Assembly (NCBI RefSeq): GCF_003597395.2
Contig: NC_133769.1
Span: 50,228,349 to 50,292,348 of the forward strand
Direction: 5' to 3'
DNA length: 64,000 bases
Source: Chelonoidis abingdonii
Taxonomy: Eukaryota; Chordata; Testudines; Testudinidae
A model generated the notes under the pieces. That model was not told where the DNA came from, did not search any database, and saw nothing but the letters and a program-made list of their open reading frames with translations. Shown piece after piece: positions 22,290 through 35,809 of the stretch. A program made the position numbers and the translations under genes. Numbering within the stretch: the stretch's first letter is position 1; each line of letters starts with the position of its first letter.

Positions 22290-23430
22290 GGATTGATTGG
22301 TATAAAGACAGTAGCTTGAGCCATGTAACTAGCTGAGATTTCCCTGGTGTGAACTGTAGAGAGAGAAGAGGTGAGGACCAAACCCTGCAGAATTTGAACA
22401 GGTACTGGGAGGGGAAGGAATAGGAACACCCCAAAGAAGAAGAGATTTGAGAGTCAGAAGAGAAGCAGGGGAACACAGGATCTCTGACCCCTATGAGGAA
22501 GACAGAAGGAAGGAGTGATTGACCACATTGAAATTGGCCAATAAATCAAGATGAATGAGGATGGACAACAAGTCTGGTGACACAGGTGACTTTGTTAAGG
22601 GCAGGCTGAGTGGAGTCTAGGTAGCAGAAGCCAGATTGGAGGGATTCCAGGAGACAGTTAGGAGTCCGGCCACTGAGGCATCTGGTATAAATGATGGGTT
22701 CAAAGAATCTGAAGACAGACGGAGTTGGAGCAGTAGCTGGAAATAGCAGTGAAGTCAAACAGAGTTTTATTGAGCATAAGAGAGAAAATGACACACTTGA
22801 AGGTAGAGGGTGAAGAGCTGGATGAGAGAAGGGTAAAGGATGGAATAAGAGTAGGAGGAAGGGAGGTCAGAAGCAGGAAGGAAATGGGTTGTGGTTGTAG
22901 GTGAAGGTAACTGTTGACAAGGAGAAATAATTCCAAGATAGTTTCAGGGATTAAGGAGGAGGAGTTGTAGGGAAAGAAAAGAGGAGGAGCAAATAAGTGG
23001 GATGGAGAGAGAGGAAGTGGTGGTAGCATATGGGATAGTGCATCAAATTTCTCTGAAGAAATTAGCAAGGTGCTGGCAGGTTGCAAGAGCAGGATTAATT
23101 TGGGCAGAATTAAAAAAAAAGGCAGCACAGCTGAAGGAGGTGAGAACAAAAATGTGCTGGAGGAGTTCTGCATGGTCCCTCAGTTTTGTCCAGGTGCATT
23201 CACTTGTGAAAGCTGAGGTGAAGAGGAATCAGATGTGAGGAATGAACCAGGGCGCGGGGAGAAGGAAGCAAAAGAGAAAAGTATAAAGGTTGGACTTGTA
23301 GGTGGCCCTGGCAGGATGCTGATAAAGGAAAAGTTGGATGATTGGTTTGTGTGGAACGAGCAGCAGAGACATTAATGGCATGGGATGCAGCAAAGGAGCT
23401 CTACTGACCATTCCAGTTCCCCTGTTTCAT
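22290..23430 (-). pseudogene. L2-like LINE RT remnant
   Basis: On the minus strand this pyrimidine-rich stretch gives a worn RT. LLDLLANFNVVNHSFLL-like sequence appears near 22550-22500 and matches the DLSAAFDTVDH block. GVPIPSP is near 22430, and GPHLFSLYSSH (22357-22381) matches GPLLFSLY. HGSSYCLYTNQ follows, where YADD should stand. Longer open frames upstream (23173-22700) are Ser/Leu/Pro-rich and lack motifs. Non-functional. Confidence 0.5.
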
Positions 23431-23434
23431 TATC

Positions 23435-23935
23435 TCAGAAATGTGGAATGGACCAGAGCAGTAGCACGTTTCTGTCTCCTACACAGTACAGGCTGGATTC
23501 TTTATTCCTTGTGTACTCAAAACTCTGGTTGACTTAATTGTGAGTCTGGGATGTTCAAGGAATGGAGGATCTGGACATATTACTGGGAATTCAAATTTTG
23601 GCATGCCAATTTTTATAACAAAGTTTGCTTGAAGGAGAATTAGCCAAAGTACAACATGAATCCAGCTTAACAACCATAATTAAAATGTGAATGGAAATGC
23701 TTTCAATGTAATGCTCTTTATTGCAATGTTTCAGAAATGAAGTTTTAACAACAGTATCAATAATAGGTTCCCACATGATAGGAAAGCATGAACAAAATGT
23801 GAGGAAAAAATAAAGAAAATACAAGTAGAGCTCACTGAGTACTGAATTTGACATGGTCCAAAGAGCATAGGACCAAATTCTTCCTTAGTGTAACTAAATA
23901 AACATCATAGAGTTATACCAGGGGAAAATTGGGTG
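23435..23935. other. Unique non-coding sequence
   Basis: No gene or confident repeat seen. Confidence 0.4.
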
Positions 23936-23939
23936 CATT

Positions 23940-24195
23940 TCCTCTTATTTTTATTAGTTACTATTAGTATTGTTGTATTAGTGCCTAGAGGATCCAACCA
24001 AGGTCAGGTTCCCATTGCACTATGCACTGCACAAAAATATAGTGACAGTAAATGCCCCAGAGAGTTTTGCCATTGACTGCAAAGGCACAAGAATGGCATC
24101 CTAATTGATTTGCCCAAGGACCAGTCTGCAGTGAGAATGGAATTGAATCCAGATCTACAAAGTCCTAGTCAGATGCCTTAGCCACAAGATCATCC
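23940..24195 (+). repeat. Ancient MIR/CORE-type SINE remnant
   Basis: TAGTGCCTAGAGGATCCAACCAAGGTCAGG followed by TTGCCCAAGGACCAGTCTGCAGTGAGAATGGAATTGAATCCAGATCT and CTTAGCCACAAGATCATCCTTCCTCTC-like text preserves the order of a MIR-class SINE core and tail. Strongly diverged. Confidence 0.55.
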
Positions 24196-24199
24196 TTCC

Positions 24200-24825
24200 T
24201 CTCAAGTCCATCAATTTCTTCTTGGCTGGAAGGAAAATTACTGTGATATGGAAGAGAAAGAAAATGTAAAGTAGAAGAAAAAGTGAAGGCGTCTCAGAAC
24301 TTTGAAAAGGATATGGAAGACTAAGGACCCCAGGATAAAACAAAATACAGTGGTGTACCAGAAGTGTAGGCAGTATTAGGCAGAAATGATAATGGGCTTC
24401 CAGGCCTAAGCATGCATCAAACCTGTAAAATTTCAGTCCAGTTTCTAGTGACCCTGTGGCCACATTACAAAAATTACCATCACAATCAGTTCTAATTGGC
24501 TCTCTTGTTAGAAGTCTCAGCAGGAAGGCCTGAGATTGAAGAAGCATAGAAAATGAGCTTCTATCTGATTAGCTACTACTATCCCATTGACTAACAGCTC
24601 AGAGTTGTGGCACATAAGCAGTACAGTGTACAAGTGTGTGCACTGCTGCTGTCTGTTCTGTACTCCGATGGATAAAGAAAGGAATTCAGTACCCAGTGGT
24701 GCCAAGCAGTTACTTCTCTCAAGCACTAAATTAAATTTAAAAATCCAGATCTGGCTTCTGCATTCAGTTGAGCTGTTCAACAAAACACACAGCCACACAG
24801 AAATAGCATTTGTATCTCCACAAAG
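24200..24825. other. Unique non-coding sequence
   Basis: No supported gene, RNA or repeat. Confidence 0.4.
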
Positions 24826-26128
24826 AATCATAGCATCATAGAAGATTCGCGTTGGAAGAGACCTCAGGAGGTCATCTAGTCCAACCCCCTGCTCAAAGCA
24901 AGACCAACACAACTAAATCATCCCAGCCAAGGCTTTGTCAATCTGGGCCTTAAAAATCGCTAAGGGTGGAGATTTCACCACCTTCTTAGGTAACACATTC
25001 CAGTGCTTCACCACACTCCTACTGAAATAGTTTTTCCTAATATACAACCTAGACCTCCCCCACTGCAATTTGAGACCATTGCTCCTTGTTCTGTCATCTG
25101 CCACCATTGACAACAGCCTTGCTCCACCCTCTTTGGAACCCCCCTTCAAATAGTTGAAGGCTGCTATCAAATCCTCTCTCACTCTTCTTTTCTGCAGACT
25201 AAATAAGCCCAATTCCCTCAGTCCCTCCTCATAAGTCATGTGCCCCAGCCCCCTAATCATTTTTGTTGCCCTCTGCTGGACTCTTTCCAATTTTTCCACA
25301 TTCTTCTTGTAGTGTGGTGCCCAAAACTGGACGGAGTACGCCAGATGAGTCCTCACCAGTGCCAAATAGAGGGGAATGATCACGTCCCTCAATCTGCTGG
25401 CAATGTTCCTACTTATACAGCCCAAAATGCTGTTAGCCTTCTTGGCAACAAGGGCAGACTGTTGACTCATATCCAGCTTCTCATCCACCATAATCCTAGA
25501 TCGTTTTCTGCAGAACTACTGCCTAGCCACTTGGTCCCTACTCTATAGCAGTGCATGGGATTCTTTTGTCCGAAGTGCAGAATTCTGCACTTGTTCTTGT
25601 TGAATCTCATCAGATTTCTTTTGGCTCAATCCTCTAATTTGTCTAGGCCCCTCTGTATCCTATCCCTACCCCGCAGTGTATCTACCACTCCTCCCAGTTT
25701 ACTGTCATCTGCAAACTTGCTGAGGGTGTGGTCCATGCATCCTCCAGATCATTAATGATTGACCTCTCCCCACAGCTTAGTGTCATCCATGAACTTGCTG
25801 AGGGTGCAATCCATCCCATCATCCAGATCATTAATGAAGATGTTGAACAAAACCATCCCCAGGACCCACCCCTGAGGCACTCTGCTTGACACCGGCTGCC
25901 AACTAGACATCGAGCCATTGTCACTGCCCGTTGAGTCTGATGATCTAGCCAGTTTTTATCCACCTTATAGTCCATTCATCCAATCCATACTTCTTTAGCT
26001 TGCTGGAAAGAATACTGTGGGAGACCATATCAAAAACTTTACTAAAGTCAAGGTATATCATGTCCACTGCTTTCCCCATATCCACAGATCCAGTTATCTC
26101 ATCATAGAAGGCAATCAGGTTGATCAGT
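24826..26128 (-). pseudogene. CR1 LINE, 3' 1.3 kb
   Basis: Minus-strand CR1. From 25491 down to 24913 a 192-residue open frame covers the RT C-terminal region (VDEKLDMSQQSALVAKKANS, YLALVRTHLAYSVQFWAPH, GLRELGLFSLQKRRVREDL, HWNVLPKKVVKSPPLAIFKA). The 3' UTR ends near 24826 in TTCTATGATGCTATGATT-like text. Between 25500 and 26128 the upstream RT domain is readable in pieces: [13 protein letters not shown] at about 26070-26030, and the [12 protein letters not shown] region near 25840. The 5' part is absent, and internal stops and a local duplication (25703-25837) disable it. Confidence 0.93.
25703..25837. repeat. ~77-bp local tandem duplication inside CR1
   Basis: TGTCATCTGCAAACTTGCTG...CCAGATCATTAATGA (25703-25758) recurs as TGTCATCCATGAACTTGCTG...CCAGATCATTAATGA (25781-25837). 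In CR1 this segment, around the FADD-box region of RT, occurs once. Confidence 0.8.
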
Positions 26129-26129
26129 T

Positions 26130-27770
26130 AAGAAGTTCATTATACTTTTTTTCTCTTGCACAAAACAGCAATCCTGAGCTTGCAGAGCCAAAATATCACT
26201 TTACATGGCAGCGAAAACTCGTTTGTATTTTGAAAGCAAATAGAGCTTCAAGATTGAATAACAATGCTATATTCCCTTGTTCCTGTACATGATAGTTCCT
26301 GTTACAGCCATTGTGTCATTGTTAAATGTGAATGGTGCCTCTAGCATAAGTATTATGCATATTATTCAGTGCAACTTCTCTCACATACCCATATTGATGA
26401 GCATCTGTTAGAGTATCCTTGATTCAATGCATTATGTAAGTGAAATACGGGAAAATATTGCCCCCTTGGTGGACTGCAACATTCAGAAAACAGTACTGAA
26501 TCTATTTAGAAATACAGCCCTAAAGATAGATAATCCAGAATTAGGAATGCATACATCACACAGAGCTCCAGAAATGTCTACACTTATATTTTGCTGATAG
26601 GCATTAAGCTCTCACTAACTATCTTTGTATCTGTTTTTCCTAATCTATATTGGAAATATATGGCTTATTCTCCCTCCAGCTCAGTTACGTTATCTTTCTT
26701 TTTCTCCCTTTCCTTAAATAGGTTCGGAAAGGACTTTGTTATTAGTCTTTTGTGGGTGGTGAAGATTATGAGAGAGTTTGTTATTCCTTTGTTACTCAGG
26801 TTTACAAATTGGGGGTTTTATTATCTCCGTGACTGCTTCTGGATCTCCAGATAATAGCAATGTCTCTAATGGGACTAATTACATGCTTGAAAGTAGGCAA
26901 TTGTCAATATTTTCATGTCTTCAAACCAGTTCTAATGCCTATAGTGAATATGGACAGCTACAGGACTGGCATATAGCACTAGCATGCGTCCCTATCAAGA
27001 GTGGTGAAAATGGGGTTTTATTTAATATGTCCTACCACGCTCACCTGATTAGAAACATAAGATGAACAAATATATGAGCTAGAAGTTATGGCAGTTTACA
27101 CCTCAACAGCTGTCTCCTCTGTTTTCTTTGACCAAGAAATCTTCATATAGCAAAAACAGTTTAAAGGTTTCTTTTACTTTTTTTTACCAATAGGCAAAAT
27201 ATTCCCAGTTCTAGTAATATTCCCCATTAGGTTCCCAATCTTCCAAAATTTAAATGGGTGCTTATTTTTGTTACCAGGGTCTCCACCTAGTCACAGTGGA
27301 GTTATGCATCTGCTTAAGTGTCTGCAGGACCACAGCCTATATGTATAGTGAGTACTTGCTCAAAGAGATAATATCTTACCTATGAGTGGAAAGGTTAAAA
27401 AAGCCATTTTGACTGCATCTACATACAAATTACATGCCAAAAATTAGCTTAAAAAGTCATTTAGTAGACCTGTTAGACATTTTTAAACCCAAAACTTTCC
27501 CACTCAAAAATGGGATTCAATGTGAACATTTTTCATGGTAAAAATGTCATTGTTGACATCATATAAAAACCCCAATAGCAAATTTCTAGATAACATTTCA
27601 AATTTGAATTTTGTTTGTTGCGGTTCTCAAAACTGATTTTTTTTCAAAATTTCAATTTTGTGCGTTCTCCTTTTTCCACTACTGAATGCAATAGACTGAA
27701 TGGTGTCTGAGCTTTCGGTTTTTCCCCACTTTTTCTTTTTTCCACTCTGTAATTTTTCAAAATATCATAC
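26130..27770. other. Unique AT-rich non-coding sequence
   Basis: No recognisable gene or confident repeat in about 1.6 kb. Short ORFs at 26591-26854 and 26778-27065 overlap each other and lack motifs. The part from about 27480 resembles an AT-rich dispersed repeat (AAAATTTCAATTTTG). Confidence 0.45.
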
Positions 27771-27775
27771 TATCT

Positions 27776-28095
27776 GTGAGGTAAAGTGGTATTACTAACC
27801 CCATTTTACAGATGAGAAAACTGAGATGAAGTGACTTCTCTGAGGCCACATAACGAATCAGTGGCAGAGTCAGGACTAGCCTTTAGGACTTCCTAACTTT
27901 AGTTGCAATTATGAGTTTTAAGCACTTTTGAAAAATCAGGCCTCACTGTCTCAAGATGAACACCCAGAAAATGAGGAATACACAATTATTGGTCACCTGT
28001 GAAAAGTTTAGTTTAAGGAATTCTGTGGCAGAGACAGGGATAGAATCCAGTCCTCCAGAGTGGCATTCAACCACTTTGACTATGAGACTATCTTT
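27776..28095 (+). repeat. MIR-type SINE remnants
   Basis: CCCATTTTACAGATGAGAAAACTGAG followed by AAGTGACTTCTCTGAGGCCACATAACGAATCAGTGGCAGAGTCAGGACTAG is the MIR core and right arm. A second piece (28015-28090) reads GTGGCAGAGACAGGGATAGAATCCAGTC...CAACCACTTTGACTATGAGACTATC. These are pan-amniote fossils. Confidence 0.7.
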
Positions 28096-28274
28096 TTTCC
28101 CCTGCAATCCCCCTACCTCGTTCACTACACACCTGGAAAAAAGTTGACAGGTGTCCTATTGATGACAGCCACATTCATTACACAGCCCTGATCCTTCCCT
28201 AAAAACCATCCATCCTGTGCAGGATTTCAATGAAAAAAAATGTGTGATCATGTAAATAAAGATGGTATCCTAAT

Positions 28275-28957
28275 TAGAGCTGGTTGAAAATTTTCTGACG
28301 AAACGTTTTTCCATTGGAAAATGTCAAGTCGCCAAATCAAAATGTTGTGCAAGAACATGTCGATTTTCATAACATTTCATTAAAAAATCAAAATGAAGCA
28401 TTTAGATAAGGTTTTGACCTTTGTGGAATGAAATGTTTCATTTTTTTTTGTTTGTTTTAAATAACTTTTCCTGGAGAAATGTGCGTTAGGCAGAAATGTT
28501 CAGTTTCAACCAAGTTCTGCGTAAACATAAACAGAGTTCTGATGGAACCCAGCCTGGTTTGCTACCAGTTCCCCTGGTGGGTGGAGGAGGAGGCCAGGTT
28601 TCCAGGTCTGTGGCTTCAGGTCAGCTCCACCATGCAGGCAGCATCTCAGGGATGCGAGGATACTTGCTTCATGTTGGGGACTTCCCCGAGTCCCTGGGAC
28701 TCCACGGGCTCCTCCTGATACCAGGGACTCTGTGAGTTGCCTCTAAGTCCCTGGGAGCAACCAGAGAAGTGCCCCAGAGTCAGGGCAGCTGGCTACTCCA
28801 TTTCATTAAGAACAAAAATCCAACAAGAATGATTTGATTTTTCAAAAAATAATTATTGGACATTTCTTTCTGTTGGAAATTTTTTACATTTTTTGTTTTC
28901 ATTCTGAATCAAAATGAAACATCAGAATGTCCCACAGAATGCTCAGCACTAATGAGC
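28275..28957. repeat. AT-rich terminal-inverted dispersed repeat
   Basis: Opens GAGCTGGTTGAAAATTTTCT and is rich in AAATTTT/AAAATGAAAC motifs at both ends, with a GC-rich insert in the centre (about 28540-28800). The right end CAGAATGCTCAGCACTAATG is a poor inverted match to the left, so the boundaries are uncertain. Short overlapping ORFs in the centre (28479-28735) lack motifs. Confidence 0.4.
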
Positions 28958-29089
28958 CAGGACTTGATTATAAAGGTTGAGAAGGGTTCAGAATTATGAA
29001 CATCAGTAAATAGAAGAGCTGAGACCAGAACTTGTGATCTCCTGGTTCCCAGTTATTAATATTTGTACCATAATAGCCCCTAACAGGGA

Positions 29090-30103
29090 TCAGGACCCTA
29101 TTTCCTGCCCTTTGGATAACAAGGAGGCTCCTTCCCCAGGTGGTGCTCTAGGGCCTAGAGAATAGGGTGGAATTTGCTGGATCCAGGATGTATGAATTGG
29201 TGGTAACCTGGTCTAGTCTAGCTCTCTCTCCCAACTACAATGGTTCTGGCAGCTGCCAGCCTGAATCTCTTCGCAAGGGTTTCTGATCTGGCCCACAGGA
29301 AGTGGGGGAGCCCCTGCCCTATGTGGTGCCAGGTCTGCAAGTTAGGTCAGGATGGGAAGGAGCCTGGCTTGGCCAAGCCCATCTTGGCTTTCTCTTGTCC
29401 ATAATGCTGCTATAGTTGCTCCCAGGTTGAGCACCTGCTCCTGGGGAAAAGGGGTTCAAGATGCCATGTAGCAGTGGTGAGGGTCATATGCAGGCCTTTA
29501 AAATGTTCAGGGTATTTGGCATAGAGTTTCACAGAACAGTTTAAAGCAAATCCCTGGATTTCAGGCTCTTCCTCTGCTGAATTTTAAGGGCTTGCTGCAA
29601 ACAATGGAGGTGTTAGAGAATCATAAAAAAGTCATAAGAATTTTATACCATAAATAGTGTAGGCAACTTAAAAATTGGGGTCACTGTCAGCTCCCCTTAT
29701 AAAAGTAAATAAAATGTGTATAAAACCACTAACGATTGGACAGTAAGGATTGAATTAATCTGTTTTGGGATTATGTGTCCAATGATGCAGAAAAAGTGAA
29801 TGTGGAATTTATTGGACTGGGTACCTAATGTTTATGAGATTTCAGATGTATCATTGTGCATGTAATCTTTCCTATGTCGTCTGGATAAGATTAAGAATAA
29901 TCATTTAGTTAATTCATATTCAAGATTATGTCAAAGTATGTGTGAAAGTAAACACTTGGTGCAGGCTATTATGATTGAGAAACCCAAGGGGCCTTTTATA
30001 GCACTGACAGATATGAACTGACAAGCAGTGTAGTTGCATGTCATCCTCTTTAAACCATCAGTACATTTTTCTTTCATGGCACGATCAGTCCAGGCCTTAA
30101 CAT
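29090..30103. other. Unique non-coding sequence
   Basis: No gene, RNA or confident repeat was recognised. Confidence 0.45.
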
Positions 30104-30495
30104 ATCTATATCAGCGTTTCCCAAACTTTTTCGGCCACAGAACACTTTTTAGCCTATTACGGAACACTTATAATATTATTTTGTAGTCGTTTGGTTTTCA
30201 AATAAAAAATTGCGTTATTTATGCTCATATATATTTTATTTATAAAACAAAGCAAAAATACAAATTTAAAATAACTTGAACTAACAATTTCTAACTGGAA
30301 AGCATGTATAAAGTAGTACAAAAATCAAGTGCAAGAGTCAAAATTAAAAACAGTGTTCTACTTAAAAAAATCTGTTTTTATATATACACAAACACCAAAC
30401 AAATTAGATTTTTACTAGGAAAATCTATTTTTATAAACAGAAATACAAATTTGGATTTAATGGGATTGGTGTTTCTGCATTTTTCTATCACAAAT

Positions 30496-32716
<2,221 letters not shown>

Positions 32717-33299
32717 TCAGAAGAACTTGCTTTTCATTTCAAAGTTCCTTCTTTCAGCCACAAATCCTTGGTGATTAGGTTTAGTAACAATATTTAGAAA
32801 TACTGATTTTTGTTAAATTTTGTTTGTCACAAATATTTATATTGTTTCGAGCAAAGCTAGTTTAGTTGTGCTTATCGCACACACGGTAAAGACTCACAGA
32901 TTTGAACGTGTTGAGGGAATATGTTATATTCACCATGGTGTAAAGAGAATGGTGTGTGCATACCGCTGTAGTTCGCACAGCCTCGAGCGGAAGGGGTAAG
33001 ATGTCACTAACTGAAACGTGCCCAAAAGAGGTAGACATCAACATGCTTGTGTGCCACGTTCTCTTTACACCATGATATTCAATACGAGATCTATCAATAA
33101 CCAGAAAAAGAGTTTTATGTTAAATTATAGTCATTCAAAAAGAGTTGTAAATTATGCTTCAAATATGCCAAATTTAAAATTAAAAAAATTTAAAGACACT
33201 TTTTTAAAATTATGATTCTTTCATGCAACACCTATTCACATCATGCGGAACACCAATATTCCGCAGAACACAGTTTGGGAAACACTGATCTATATAATT

Positions 33300-33990
33300 G
33301 AGCCATACCTGGGCATAGGAGGAGGAAGTCCCACAGCTATCTCCTGGGTGTAACCACAGACACGTGAAACACATTTGCTGCTGTGCAAGATGCAAAATGG
33401 GTTTTTTCATCTCCTCAGTCAATATGAGGCTGCACAGGGTCTATCTGCAAGGACTACAAATGCTTTCCAAGGCTACAGATGTGCTCAGATATCATGGTGA
33501 TGAGCATGGTATAAATTCTTAGACAGGTTCCTGTGATATGACATCCAAAATAGGCTTAATAGTGTCTTAAAACAGAAATATTCCAACCGTGCAAGCATTG
33601 TGAAATGTCTGACAATACATGGTATTATAGGGCCTATTAGTGTGAATAAATTTATATCAGTGACCTGAAATGTGTCTGTGTTAAATATGTGACCACTAAC
33701 AACAGTTGCCTATGGAACTTTCTGCGGTAGAAGTTAAAGTTAATAGCGTGAAAGTTGAATGACTTGGCAGGACACTTTGTTGTTAAGCACCGTTTAAAGT
33801 GTCCCCTTCCTTGCTGTGGTTAAACTTTATTGTTTTAACCATGATTTAATGTGAAGGGTTTCCTGAGATCAGTATTCCCCCATGTACTATGCTCTGTAAA
33901 TGATGGATCATGTGGTTTGAGAGCTGAACTGAGCTGAGATGAAAAATTTAATTTCTCCATATTACCAACAGAAGGATTTTCATCTAAAAT
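33300..33990. other. Unique non-coding sequence
   Basis: No supported gene or repeat between the two hAT elements. Confidence 0.45.
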
Positions 33991-34262
33991 TATAAACTAG
34001 GAATTAGGGCTGTCAATTAATCACTGTTAACTCAAGCAATTAACTCAAAAAAATTAATCACAATTAAAAAATTAATCGCTATTAATCACAGTTTTAATTG
34101 CACTCTTAAACAATAGAATACCAATTGAAAAGTATTAAATATTTTGGACATTTTTCTACATTTTAATATATAATTTATTCTGTGTTCTAATTTAAATCAA
34201 AGTTTATCTTATTTTTTATTATAAATATTTTCAATGTAAAAATGATAAACAAAAGAAATAGT

Positions 34263-34389
34263 GAAGTTTTTTTACCCACGAACACTTATGCCCAAATAAA
34301 TCTGTTAGTCTTTAAGGAGCCACCGGACTCCTTGTGTTGTTTTTTTTTTTGTGGATACAGACTAACATGGCTACCCCCTGATACTTGGT
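34263..34389 (+). mobile_element. Penelope-type 3'-terminal insertion with 12-bp TSD
   Basis: A 127-bp insertion in the left arm of the palindromic hAT, bracketed by AAAAGAAATAGT (34251-34262, 34390-34401). It reads AAATAAATCTGTTAGTCTTT, AGGAGCCACCGGACTCC, a T-run and GGATACAGACTAACATGGCT, the terminal repeat I associate with reptile Penelope-like (GIY-YIG) retroelements. It starts just inside the 3' half of the hammerhead-like motif (CCACGAACACTTATG). A tRNA-derived SINE is the alternative reading, but there is no B box. Confidence 0.78.
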
Positions 34390-34794
34390 AAAAGAAATAG
34401 TATTTCAATTCACCTCATACAAGTACTGTAGTGCAATCTCTTTATTGTGAAAGTGCGATTTACAAATATATATATTTTTGTTTCATAACTGCATCCCAAA
34501 ACAAAACAATATAAAACTTTAGAGCCTACAAGTCCACTCAGTTCTACTTCTTGTTCTGCCAATTGCTCAAATAAACAAGTTTGTTTACATTTACAGGAGA
34601 TAATGCTGCCCTCTTCTTATTTTCAATGTCATCAGAAATTGAGATGAGGCATTTGCATGGAACTTCTGTAGCTGGCATTGCAAGGTATTTACGTGTCAGA
34701 TATGCTAAACATTTGTATGTCCCTTCATGCTTCGGCCACTGTTCCAGAGGACATGCTTCCATGCTGATGTGTTAATTAAATTTGTGACTGAACT

Positions 34795-35427
34795 CCTTGA
34801 GGGAGAATTGTATGTCTCCTGCTCTGTTTTACCTGCATTCTGCCATATAGTTCATATTATAGCTGTCTCGGATGATGATCCAACACATGTTGTTCATTTT
34901 AAGAACACTTTCACCGCAGATTTCACAAAACGCAAAGAAGGTACAATGTGAGATTTCTAAAGATAGCTACAGCACTCGACTCAAGGTTTAAGAATCTGAA
35001 GTGCCTTCCAAAATCTGAGAGGGATGAGGTGTGGAGCATGCTTTAAGAAGTCTTAAAAGAGCAACACTCCGATATAGAAACTACAGAACCCAAACCACCA
35101 AAAAAGAAAATCTACCTTCTGCTGGTGGCATCTGACTCAGATAATGAAAATGAACACGCATCGGTCTGCACTGCTTTGGATTGTTATTGAGCAGAACCCG
35201 TCATCAGCGTGGACACGGGTCCCCTGGAATGGTGGTTGAATCATGAAGGGACATATGAATCTTTAGCGCATCTGGCACGTAAATATCTTGTGACACTGGC
35301 TGCAACAGTGCCATGAGAATGCATGTTATCACTTTCAGGTGACATTGTAAAGAAGAAGCAGACAGCATTATCTCCTGTAAATGTAAACAAACTTGTTTGC
35401 CTGAGTGATTGGCTTAACAAGAAGTAG
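34795..35427 (+). pseudogene. hAT transposase C-terminal half
   Basis: With frame changes, the plus strand reads SDDDPTHVVHFKNTF, TADFTKRKEGT, KNLKCLPKSERDEVWSML, LKEQHSDIETTEPKPPKKK and LLLVASDSDNENEHAS. Then comes the hAT C-terminal dimerisation domain (LEWWLNHEGTYESLAHLARK, ALSPVNVNKLVCLSDWLNKK), ending at TAG 35425-35427. The motif PATxVPxERxFS is damaged (TLAATVP then a stop). The same C-terminal domain occurs inverted in the left arm (34762 to 34544: HEGTYKCLAYLTRKYLAMPA, LSPVNVNKLVYLSNWQNKK). No N-terminal or first-Asp region is present, so it is not autonomous. Confidence 0.85.
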
Positions 35428-35809
35428 GACTGAGTGGACTTTCTGGCTCTAAAGATTTACATTGTTTTATTTTTGAATGTAATTTTTTTTGTACATAATT
35501 TTACATTTATAAGTTCATCTTTCATGATAAAGAGATTGCAGTACAGTACTTGTATTAGGTGAATTGAAAAATACTATTTCTTTTGTTTTTTTACAGTGCA
35601 AATATTTGTAATCAAAGACAAATATAAAGTGAGCACTGTACACTTTGTATTCTGTGTTGTAACTGAAATCAGTATATTTGAAAATGTAGAAAACACTGAA
35701 AAATATTTAAATAAATGGTATTCTATTATTGTTTAACAGTGCGATTAATCATGATTAATTTTTTAATCGCAATTAATTTTTTAAATCACTTGACATCCCT
35801 ACTAGGAAT

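Larger units (their letters stand above)
34005..35801 (+). mobile_element. Palindromic hAT transposon with ~0.6-kb inverted termini
   Basis: Ends TAGGGCTGTCAA and TTGACATCCCTA, flanked by the exact 8-bp duplication CTAGGAAT (33997-34004, 35802-35809). About 34005-34773 (minus its nested insertion) is the inverted copy of 35190-35801, so each terminus is roughly 0.6 kb long. Each contains the last part of a transposase gene plus the 3' non-coding end. The central 0.4 kb continues the plus-strand transposase frame. The element therefore seems to be a 5'-truncated hAT whose missing 5' end was replaced by an inverted copy of its own 3' end. Confidence 0.9.

Noticed and set aside
22700..23173. 157-residue Ser/Leu/Pro-rich ORF, minus strand
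   Set aside because: Polypyrimidine composition explains it; it sits upstream of a worn L2-like RT and has no motif.
28479..28735. Two overlapping 79-residue ORFs
   Set aside because: Inside a dispersed repeat; different frames of the same sequence, no domain.
32940..33090. Inverted GGTGTAAAGAGAA / TTCTCTTTACACC pair as an operator or small MITE
   Set aside because: Lies inside the subterminal region of the hAT transposon and fits its internal repeat structure; no independent TSD.
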